64,000 nt of DNA from Blasia pusilla. Lineage: Eukaryota; Marchantiophyta; Marchantiopsida; Blasiales. The stretch is taken from assembly GCA_050084515.1 (NCBI GenBank), contig CM114272.1:26102001-26166000 (forward strand), in the 5' to 3' direction. This document shows positions 47,901 to 59,900 of the stretch, one piece after another. The position numbers and the translations under genes were made by a program. Position 1 is the first letter of the stretch; the number at the start of each line of letters is the position of its first letter. Below the pieces are notes generated by a model. The model was not told where the DNA came from. It made no database searches and was given only the letters and a program-made list of their open reading frames with translations.

Positions 47901-50900
47901 ATTGCGGCGACTGTCTTAAGCAGTGGGATTAGCAGCACTGAAAGGACTCACATGCTTATTTACTCTATTTCAAACGCTTCTCTAGACAACCCAAGTACTT
48001 TAGCGGAGGAACCCTCTAACCTATCATAGTCCTAAAGTGATTTAGCTTCTTCGAAACTGCAGACTATGCATGCGTGTTCCGTCTTAAAATTCTGCGAGTT
48101 TCTACGGAATTCTACATCAACTTTCTTTCTTCCTTCCAACCTGAAGAGATGAGATGGTGGCCAACTTTCCGATGTCCATCGATGTGGATCCACGCTGAGA
48201 AAACCTAGCGTGGTATGATATCAATCAATATAGAATTAGCCACGGATCAGTTATGCACCTGAGTAGCAATGGCAGTTGTTTGAGCACTAAAGTTCAAGAC
48301 AATTGCCATCATGTTCTTGGTATCACAGAGCTTGGCGAGGAGGTCGAGAACAATTGCACTTTTCCCCGCTCCTGATACACCCGAGAACAGCACTGAACGC
48401 TGTATCTCAATATTCAATTCAAAAATCCACCCAAGCCTCGTGGTATCCAATGTGGGGACCATTAAGGAGAAGAAAGAAACTCCTGGTTTGTAAGTGAACG
48501 GAGGTATGGCTTCCTCCCAGGGTGAAAGAGACTGATCCTCCACATTGACAAAATACTCGAACACTGTATCGCCTCCCGGATATGCTGCCATTGTTTCACA
48601 CTCCTTGCGGATGAAGTTATCAAACTTCTCTATACTCGTATGCTTGATGTTGCCTCCAACAGACCACACAAATGCAAAGGCAAAGACCCTGCTCAAGGTA
48701 GCTGACACTACTTCTGTGAACTCCCCTTCGATACTAATTCCTCTGGAAGGTTGCAGAAGGCCTTGGTAGTAGAAGCACAGCGTTGTAACAATGTTGATAT
48801 TCACTGAGGGAATGTTCTCCTGCAAGTTGTTTCTCAGAAACTGTAGGCCTAGATCGACCCACTCGTTGAAAAGCCCTAGTATGTAGTCCCTACATTGAAC
48901 GGACAAGACAATGTTGATCTCCTTGGGGAAACGTTGTAACCAGGACTTCACGTATGGGCGCCATCCTAATTCCTCGGGAGGAACGTACACCATACCACAT
49001 CTGCTCACAGTTGCAGGTGAGGCAACTGCCAAATCTTGAACCTCGAAAAGCATCCGCATGGTGGTGGAATTGAGCTTGATTCGCTCTCCATTCGGTAGAC
49101 AAAGAACACAATTGTCATCAAGCACTGTATTCATATTCTCGATCCAGATAGCATCTACAGGGCCATCAAACACAATCCATTTTCTGTCTTGGGTAGTGTC
49201 AGCCACAGCAGCTCGGATTATAGTGCTTCCTAAACCATCTGTCCACTCATTTGTAAGTAGATTGTACTCCCCATACAACTCTCCCATCTTTATGCATTTT
49301 GGATTTAGAACATATGTATGTGTCGTTTGGAACGCGGCATTCGGATGATTCCTTTCTCGCAGCTTCGTCATGGCAGACTTCAACAACCGGTAGCAAGTAC
49401 TTTTTCCACCTCCTGTGGGTCCAACAGCCATAACTCCAAACCTTACATTCATAGTTTCAAAAAGCTGAATCACCTTAATTACAAAGGCATCCACTATTTG
49501 CAAGCCAGCCTCCACAATAGCTTCCTCAATGGCACCCTTGAGTTCTCCAAAATCTTGCGGTGGAATCTCAACACCTGGGAAGAGATCTGTAATGATCGCT
49601 AGAAAGAGACTAACATCTTGAGCAAGGAACTTGGGAAGATTGCTGTCTTTGAAGGCACGAATCAGAACGACATCTTCGACAAGATTAGGATTTGCTCTTT
49701 TAAGGGCTCCTGCCATGACAAGAACCGATTTGACAGCCCTCATACCGAAGTCATAATGATCTTGTTGGCTGAGTTGCTCGCTCGCAAGTTTGTACAGTTT
49801 CACCATCTTTTTGGACAAGACCTTGGCATTAGCAAAGCCTTCAGAGAATAGCATGACTTCAGCAACGAGTGCATAGTCTGGAATCATCATGGATACAGGT
49901 CTGAAAAGGACTTTCAAATTGTCGGGGAGTTCCGTTCGTCCAGCATATCCAGGATTCATCGTTATGAACACCCCACAAGTGGCCAGGAGCTTTATTTCAC
50001 GTCCCTCGAAATTGAATCGCGAAAGCCTAGCTTTCAGAGCGTTTTGGATGGTAAGCAGTTGTTGGGCAACCACTGACAGCACCTCTATGTCAATTCGATT
50101 AAACTCATCAAAACATGCCCAAGCCCCACACTGTGCAAGGCCTGCAAAGAATTTGCCCATAAACTGAACCACAACAGATGGTACTAGTTAGTTTCGAAAC
50201 GAAAACATCCAGTGACTGACAAAAGAGACCGAGGAAAACTCCAGCTACATTCATTCCAGGCCTCGGCAATGGAAGAGGGGTAAGACTTCTTAAGCAGGAG
50301 TCTTTAGGGCCTTCTGTTTGGTACCCTGAAGTCCAGATTGTCCCCACAGTTGAACACCACACACTGTATGCCCAAAGCCTTTCCGAGATCCTTCGTAGTC
50401 TCGGTCTTCCCTGTTCCAGCTGGTCCTGCTGGAGCACCCCCAAGCTTTAAATGTAGAGCACCAGTGAGAGTCATATAGCAACGATCTGTCAGAGGGGTGA
50501 TAACAAGTCGAGGCTGCGCTCCTAGGTACTCGTATCCATACAGGAAGCGCGCATTTGTTTGACGAATGGTACTATCTTCCAGTTCGTCATCCCAGTAGTA
50601 ACGCAGTTGCATTTGCCATCCGAATTCAGACGACTTGAATATCTTCTCTCTGCACAAAACAAGAAAGAAAGAAATCTTCTTTCATATCTTCATGTAACTT
50701 GGTGGCCACACTGGTGAAAGAAATTGGGATTTGGGTCACAAATTACAGAGAGTCCAATCTTCAGAACTAAACTGAAGCAACCCAAACATCCACCGGGTAT
50801 ATATTTCTGGAGGATCTCTCTCATCTTCAAGACTCCTTTTTCCTTCTTCCACTTTGGTGGTGTGTTGCTTCGGGTGTGAATGTGAAGTCCCCATTGGCTT

Positions 50901-53900
50901 TGGCTGGGTGGGGGATCATCAAATCTGCGAAGTGTGCACTGTGTGGGGAAGTGTAGTTCAATTATAGTCGTCTTGAGGCTTGCTTACCACCTAGAGTCTG
51001 GAGAAGAGAGAGAGTTTATTTCTAGCAACTCGACCATATGACTCAGGTTGCTTATCGGAGATCTCTTTCGTTGTGCTTCCCACCTTTTCCTTTTAAGGTG
51101 AATGTTCACTACCATGTATAAATCATGATGCTCAGGAGCTTAGTTTGTGGTCAAGGACCCCAACTTACCGGATCATATCCTCAACTATATCTCTGGCATG
51201 AACATCGATCGTGATGAGAGCACACAGAATCTTCCTCTGTAGTCCCTTAAGCTCACCCCTGACCAGCACAGAAAGTGCCTCCAACTGAGAGACACAAAGT
51301 CGTAGGGATTCCACAAGAGCTGCTTCGACGCTTTGTTCAGCTCCATCTTTCAGGGCATTTTCTACCATTTGACTCCAGTATATTTGACTGGTCATTACTA
51401 CCAGCTGTGCAGGGTGCTTCAAGGTCCATTCGGTGCGAGACCTCCTTGTATAATCTTGAACAGCTGCCTTGGCCAATCTGCCAATGTGTTCGCATGTATC
51501 ATTAAGTCTGATGTTGTGACAAACTTCAGCGCATACACCACACAACCAAACCCAGTCACCTGATATTAGTAACATTCGCATTTGCTTATGCACGATCCAA
51601 ACTCTCGATTCAAGAAGGTGAAAGGAAGGAGAGGGCTAGCACACCTTCGAAGACTAGCAACCATACTCTGTTCAACAGCTGTGAGCCAGTTCTCCACATT
51701 TCCTCGAGCCTTGAGATTCTTCCCCAAACTGACTCTCTCACCTTCTCCAGATATCATGGCGTAAATATCAACGCTTTTAGGATCTTCACCGAAATCCAGA
51801 CTTCTTATACCGTCTGAACCCGACCAACAGCACCAACCACACATTAGCTCCCACTTTTATGAGCATTAGTTCCTCTTTGAACTCGCAGAGCAGAACCGGA
51901 GATTAGATCAGGCTTTGCTTGTTTCTTGTCTCTTTCTTCGATTGGCTGAGTACAGGAAAATTGTTTAACAAAAAGGAAGACCTCCAGATTCAATTTTCAG
52001 TTCTTCTATTGTATTTTGCAAAATCGAGTTGGACTTCCCACGAACAGAGTTAGGGGATGAAGAAAACCCAGGTTTCGCAAAGGGACGGTCTTATGGAAGG
52101 TACAATTATACCGAAGCACTTTGACATGTGGGGTTGCACAGCCTGCACATTTCTTGTTTGAGCCAGAATTTCAAGAAGCTCATCATTAGAGAGAAAATAG
52201 AAGCGTGGGAAGGCCATCCGCTTTGTCTCAAGATAGTCTTCCAGATTCTTTTGGATCTTTTCCAAAGTCTCATTACTCTTCTGAAACGTTTCTAGCCAAC
52301 CTGGAGATGTGCCTGCTTGCAATGCGTTTGCCCTGCCATCACAAACCACGACTCAATCTTTCACCCCACACAATAGCTGACGTTCCAAGATGCACCTGTT
52401 CAACATTTTCACAAGTTTTTTACCACCCTCTACAGATAGCATGGACTCTTCGAAGAAAGCTTCGTAGAGATTGCACGTTAGCGATTTCTTCAAAATTTCA
52501 GGAAAGAAACGCGTGTGATGTGATGGGATGTTCACTTCATAAGATTGACAGTGTCCATTCTGGATTACTAAGTACAGAATTCGGCATTGCATTGGACATG
52601 CCTGTCATGTGTGCGCTTCATGATATCTTTGAACTGTTTGTCCACAGCAAAGAAGGCCTTGCTTTCGTTGGGAAGCTGACGTTGGATATCGGGTGCGCTG
52701 AAAATGCTTTCCAGGTACATCCATTGTTTTTGGCATTCACACCATTGATCCAACACTTTGCCAAAATGCTTCAGCTGCCCTTCCATCTTTTCTACCTCGT
52801 TCTTGATTCCAGAAACAAACCTGCAACAGTCGAGCAGAGATCAGAAATGTGAACAAAGCAGCTGTGAGAGGGTGTATTGATAGCCTGTGCACTCATGGTC
52901 TTCAGTGCAAAGTCAACCTCACTAAAGATCTGTGGATGGCGACTTCCGTTGCGGTTGGCACACTGGGAAAATTTTCATCCAGAAGTGGTAAGTAGACCTT
53001 CACCTTGATGAAGTTACAGTGTTCATGGTAACCATGGAGTCCTCCAAGGCAGCTAGTACATCATCAACCCCACCAAGCACATACACGTCCTTGAACTCTT
53101 TGTACTGCTTGACAACGAATTCAATGGTACTCCACTGCAGACGTCATCACGCCAAGAATGAAGTTGATTACTGGAAAATTTACACAGTGACCAGACTTTG
53201 AGAGTGAATGCTAGAATTGGTGTGGTGCGGAAATTCATCAGCATTATCGTCCTTGCTCCTCTCCACGAGCGACATTACTTTTCAGTCGCTGCTTCGTGAT
53301 GATAATGAAATTTTAGAAGACTTTGCTCTCAAACAACCCTGGTAGAACTGCACATGATTATATCCTACTCGCCGTGTTCAGATTGGCATGTTTGCATGTG
53401 TTTCACCTCTAAGGAGTAAGTCTTATTTCTGTTTACAAAAAGGAAGAAATCTGCACGAGATACCCACATTCATTATTTTTAGAAATATACCTTGTTTTTA
53501 ACACCTTCCATCAGCTCTTCCAGGGCAGCTTCTTGTGTTGCCTCGTTTGAAATATTGGCAATCGCTGCTTTGTACTCCATGACGTTGTACTCTATCAACC
53601 TCCCGAGGGTGAATTGTGCATTCCTTTCAATCTAGTTAACACAGGAAAATGACTTAGTACCAAGAATCTTGTTTTCTTCAAAATCTTGCTCGTCAGAAGC
53701 AACTATACGTGTGGTTATCTTTCTGACTCGTATTGAAAGTAAGTTTGCATATTTCGGTGTTGGACATCATCCCTGTTTTCAAACGTTTGTACCGTTTTCC
53801 ATTTCAGATAGAAATTTGAACTACAGTTTTCCAAAACAAACGTCGTTGAAGAGAGGAGCCCCTGAGAAAGATGCGGATAAGCTTGGAGCTCCCCCTCAGC

Positions 53901-56900
53901 TCTTTCGTTGTGAATCCTGAACCACATTAGAGTCTATAAAATGCTCTGAAGAGCAGACTTGGCTCTTAGGGAGGAGTAGCATGTTTGAAAGCTGAACAAA
54001 GGTGCATAGGGTCTTAGGCTTTACAGGGGCTTATGGCAACTCTAATTTGATACTGCCAGATGACAAAAGAGTTCGACTAATTATTTTACTGCGTTTCCTG
54101 AGCGTTTGGAATTTCATACAACAAGTTTCCTGCGAGAGGAAAATTCATGACTCATTTGACCTACAATTCCTAGGTAACGAGAAAGCCCACGCTACTTTCT
54201 ATCCCAGGAATTCGATCATTTCGAAAATCTGCATTAGTTTGAAAGGAAATACTTTATATGATTCTGTAGACCCTCGCAGAAATTTCGAGCCTGCTACTTC
54301 ACTGAAACGACAGATAGATCCATGTCATTCAAGGAGCATGGCATGGAGGAGAAAATCAAACATATTGGTACCTTGTGATTAATCTCCAATTCGATCTTCT
54401 TCCAGTGTCTCTCTTTGAGGCATTTATTCCTCATATTTTGCATCACAGGTACGGATAAACGCAGCTCGTCTACCATCTTTCTGAGCCTCTGCACTACTGG
54501 GTTGGCCACAATTCCTCTCTCCAGCTTCACCGCCAGCTTGGCATATCTGTGATCACATTAGACATTCATTAGTGGATTCTGTTCAGCTGCTGCAGTCATA
54601 CTTCCTTTCTTATATGAAGTTCAAATGAGAACAGGACAGTTGTAATGACTGGTTAACGGTTGATTGTTGACTCTACCGGTGCGAATCATTCATGGAATGC
54701 TTCACGTTTTAAATTGAGGCTCTCCGTTCCCAGACATGCATAGACAGCAGGAGGAGACCAAGAGGTTTTTCTAGGATGCAATACAGGAGCAACTCACTCT
54801 CATGTAGATGGGTCCAGGTCTGCTGCTGGTTTAGGGGTGCAATGAGATTGCAATGCCATAGATGGGCCTGTTGCAGTCCTGTGGTGTGAATGTAGTGTCT
54901 GATCAGGGAATGACAGACTCTACTACGATAAAAGAGTTGCGACTTTAGATTAACAGTCCTGATGGACAACTTAGTCTCAAGGTTAGAACTGTCTTTTCAT
55001 TTTCATTTTTCGTGCTCTGTTTGCATGATTGCATTTGCTACTCAGAGTCTCAAGACCCTATTACAGACCGAGTGAATTGTAAGATGATATGACAGAGAGG
55101 TTCAGAACATGTCAGGTGATGCAGGGTCACGGTTTTGGAGGTGTTGTACCTCAGTTGTTGCTGTTAGTGAGTGATCAATGTGAGACAACTTGTCACCATC
55201 ACACATTTTGCCACAACAATGTCGTGAGCATCCTTCACTAGACAAACCTGATCAAGCAACTGAAGCCCTCGACCATTCTGATCATGTCAACACACTGAAA
55301 TTCCTCGATAATCTTGGCACATTTAGAGCATCCTTGATCAGCATTGTGGTTTTGTCAAGCAAATAACCTCAACATTCCTTTTGTCCTTGACACTTGGATT
55401 GCTGTTGTCTCCATTGTACACCAATATTTGATCACATCTAGAGTGGGTGTGTATACATTATCAGAAGTTGGTGCTTGGAATTCTCTCATTTTCCAGTCCA
55501 GAGGCAAAGCCACAAAGAACCAAATGGGACTCCATGCGAACAAGCACATCAAGAACATGATATATATATGGCCTTGGAAATCTCAAATGATACTTGATCA
55601 ATGATTGAAATATGTGGCCTTTGAAATATCAAATATTTAATGACGATACTTGATCAATAATCAAGTAGTATACATTGGAAATAATAGCAATCAGAGTGTC
55701 ATAGGAAAAAGGAATGCCGGCCAAGGTCACATTACTTGACCACATTACTGGTCAAGGATGTTATGCACATGCCCAAGATTAACAAAGTTTTTTCGGAATG
55801 GACAAAACTGGAAATTGCAAGAGCAGGTTCGTTTCCTTAAGGATCCACATATCATTGTTTTCGCAAGATGTACGATGGTTGACAAGTGGTATCAAATGCA
55901 CCACTCATTGGCAACAACAACTTAGTAACACCACCTCCAAAACCATGTACTTGGGCATAGGCGCCTTGGGCAAATCAATGTCCAATGGATTTACTCCTAA
56001 TGATAAAATGGACATCAAGGGCAATTGGTGTCCACTTAAAAAAAAAGAGTGAATCTTGGAGAATTTTTTTCCTCCGGCATACATGAGAAAGAAACAAACT
56101 TGACTTAAACTTTCAAAGGGAAATGGAGCCAGATTAGGAAGCTTTGAAGCTTGCACATTTCAGCCTACCATTTCCTATGGAAACCCCAACCATTTCAAGC
56201 AATCTCTATGACATCATCTCTATAGATGATTTCTCAAGATTTACAATAATCAATATATCAAAGTATCATGTAGATGTTTTGAAGAAACCCTATCTCACAT
56301 GCAATTTCTCCTAACAATGGCCATATGATGGGAGATTTTTTGGGACTTAATTTTTTTCAATCTCAAATGCTATTAATTCGTGCTTCCAAGTGTTTACTTG
56401 TCTATGTACGATTTCATTTTTCACTCTCATCAAGAAGACAAAAGTATCTTGGTCCATTTCTCATTGATGAAACAATAAAAAAAAAGGTAAAGCATTTTTT
56501 TGAGATGTGATTCTCATTGATTCGAAGAAATCATATTGGATTAGCTCAAGCTAAACACCCAGTCTAGCGTGGGATGTCTTGATGTGTTTCCATTTATGTA
56601 AAACCTCAAAAAACAATAAAACTATTAGATTGGACATGGAAACATACCCATATCTTCTAATTTGGAGTTTCTCAAATTACTAACTCCTAAATATCTAGTA
56701 ACCCATGCTAAATTTATGACTTTAGCATAAGTTACAATTGGTTAGTTCTCCATCTATTTGTTTGGCATGTAGTGTATAGAGTTGATTATTAGTAGGAGTG
56801 TTTCCTATTTCATTCATTTGCTTATCCAACAAGAATTGTTAATTTGCACATGGTAGTTTTAAAATTTTAAGAGTTTTTTAAAAATCTTCCTGATGTTAAG

Positions 56901-59900
56901 AAAATCTCTTAAAAATGACTCTTCCCAATTTAAAGACTACTAAGAACTTCACTCTAGAGAAGTTTATATTAGTCTTAAAATGAAGGGTCGTAAACCCTTC
57001 TTTTTCGCATTCTTGTCTTAGTGGTGGCCTTATGATCCGTCGAAGTGCCCCTCATACAGGGGCACTTCGAAGGATTTATAAGAGGTCAATCAATTGAAGT
57101 GCCCCTATATGAGGGGCATTTCGAAGGATTTATAAGAGGCCACTTAAGTGAAGTGGTGCTATGTGACGTGCACTTCGAATCTTCATTGATGAATTGTTTG
57201 TTGACATACTCCTAGATCAGTTTGTTTTATAACGCACACTCTAAACTCTTTGACTTAGAGATGATGGTAAGAAGTCGATCCATTTGGAAAGATTTTTTTT
57301 GTATCATACCTCTTTCATTAATACTAGAAAATTTTATCCTTTCTACCCTTGCAACACGATTAACATCCCGTTCGAATTCTTCTTTGAGCAAATTGAAAAG
57401 GTTCTCTAGGTCATTGAAAATATGCCCTTAAAATCCGTTTGTAAACATTGTTTTCTAAACCCTCTATAAGGCATGAGCAATCAATTTATGGAAGGCCATA
57501 TCTATGGTAGAGTCTCCCATATTCATTACCAATACGACTTTTCTCAATTGTGCAACTTGGTCCATGTTGGGATATATAGCTAATAGCCAACGACCACATA
57601 ATTTCCCCGTGAAGATAATAAAAATAGAATATGAAAACTTCTGTTCGTGATCGCACAGATGCATTTTCAACAGACAAGAGAAACACTTCGGGAGTCTGTT
57701 TAGTATCGTGCTTAGCACAAAATAGTCCTTGGAAGCTAGATCCGATAGTAATTGGAATTCAAAAGTAATCCAAGGAAAATTGCCTCGTCTCTTGTGCTAT
57801 GTGTCTGATTGTGTTCTCTACTTTCAATATCAAGTCTACACTAGTAAGGTGTTATGCTAAGGGAAATGAAATAGTGTTTAAGAATTAGTGTACGATCGCG
57901 AAAGGAAAAGATTAATGATGTTGCATATAAATTCAATTCTTTTCCTTGTTGCCCGTGGCATGGGGGCGATATTTTCTTGCAAGATGTTTGCAAATCAAAG
58001 ATTATTATGGAATGATGGCGAATGCGTGCGATGACAATATAAAATGAACTCACTTGTTGACGACCTCCTCCACCTCCTGCGTGTCAAGGCTCTCAAAATG
58101 TGTGGCTGTCCAAGCAACTGATTTCTCCGCTAACTCTTTCAACCCCTGCCAGAGTGTGAACCGCAGATCCACTTCTTCTGCCGCTTGGAGCAGATCATCA
58201 AATCGTGATTCTTCCACCTTCAGCAAGTCACGAAAAATAGGTGCTGCTGTGCGTCAGAAGCCAGAGACCGGAACAGTAAGGCCTTTCCAGAATATTTAGC
58301 TTCGCAGGATACGATAGGCTTCTATCCCTGTCACTTTACAAGTCTTGAATGGTCTGGACTGTCATTTCAAGTTTTGTTGCGCTCTGGAGTCCCCGTGGGA
58401 AATATTATCAAGTCAACTCATTGTTATCGTTTCATATTTTCCCGGTAAGATTTTCATGTTAACGTTGCGGCTAGAAATGGAGAAGAGAAAAAGTTTGCGA
58501 TTCTACATCCAGAGGCTTGGGTTCAACTTCAGGGGTTGTTGAGACAATTTTGGATCTTACGTATGCTTCCTGTAGATTCTGAGCTAGGCTATTCGTGATC
58601 TTGAATTCTGGCAAGTTCATGACATTACTTGAAATAGCTTCTGGTACATCACAATTCGCTGGGCAGCAGCCTTTTGAGTTATGACATCTTGATTCAATTT
58701 CCCCATATACTCCAGCACTACTTCTTGGTCAGAATCTGTAATAAACGAAGAGCATAAGATAAACCCTGGAACAAGCCACACTTTCCCACGAGTACATTCA
58801 CGGCTGTTTCAAATTAGCCAAACTCGTCGACACAATACTAGGAATCGGACCCGTAGTTCACATGAAGTTTTCCAACGGTCTGGTGTGGTGATGTGTCTAC
58901 TGCGTAGTAGGCAACCTCAAAGAAAAAAATTCCTCAAACCTTCTAAAGTAATACTTCATCGAATAAACCAAGTACAGTCACACTCGAATTTCTTCAAAAA
59001 TACCACAGTTATCCAACTTCAAACTACACCACTTGAGATTGTTTACATGTGGCAAATTTCTGCTCGTGTTTTGATCCTCGGAACCCGAATTTTTCTTATG
59101 TTACCTGGGCCGAGAATCATGGGATTCTGAGCTGCTTCACGGATCGTAATCACCTCTTTCCTCAATTTGTCAACTTCGACTGTCAGATCAGAGCTGAATC
59201 TGGTAATGTTTTCGTTCTTAGTTTCCTCAACAATCTCCATGGCCTCTTTACAGGCCTGGAAATCGCTATTCATCATCAGGTAGGATGCATACTCAAGATC
59301 GGGAACTGGAATATTGAAGTCTTTCATCAAAGCGTAATGGTCATGAATAAGATCGAACTCAACTTCAAGTTTATCCAGTTTGGAATGAAACGCCTGCAAT
59401 ATCACGGAACTTTTAGAACAGCCACTATATGATACGCAGCAGAGGAAAATTTGACCAAGTTGACCTACACGCACACCGCACAGAACTTCCACCACAAGGG
59501 AATGACATCGCAGAACATACTGGCCATTTTACGACCAACTGCTTGTGGCGGGAATATCGACCTTCCAAAATTCCCCAAAAAACCATACGTTGTTGGAAAG
59601 CATTTGACAGAGAGGATACATAACCGCGGCATAGAGAGGATACATTGCACTGACGTATAACATCAATGCAAAGTCTACAGGCACCCGAGTAGAGGACAGA
59701 AATTCATGAGAGCCTGCTTTCCGCTGTGTTTAATCTCAAACACAGCGGAGCCCTTGCCTCCTTGTATTTCCAGCCTACAGTTCAGCCCTCAGGAGCGCCT
59801 TCATCATTAGTCAATCTACCAAACTGTTCTGCCCTCAGCAGCTACAATTTGAATGAAGGCGCTGCTGAGGGCTGAACAGTTTGGTAGATTGACTAATGAA

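Larger units (their letters stand above)
54547..58053 (-). other. Long dynein intron (~3.5 kb) with repeat insertions
   Basis: Far longer than its neighbours (mostly 70-950 bp). AT-rich from 55.3 kb on. It holds a copia integrase scrap and a hairpin array, listed separately. The rest (54.7-55.8 kb and 57.2-58.0 kb) has no recognisable coding or element sequence. Confidence 0.75.

Noticed and set aside
52850-52960. Possible extra dynein exon (frame with [17 protein letters not shown])
   Set aside because: Flanking exons 53004-53134 and 52602-52820 already join in phase and match family sequence without it.
53669-54382. Plus-strand open frames in dynein introns
   Set aside because: Antisense to or between well-supported dynein exons; no recognisable product.
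57040-57180. CRISPR-like array
   Set aside because: Only three units, each with its own hairpin and a constant linker, in a plant intron; no spacers or cas genes.
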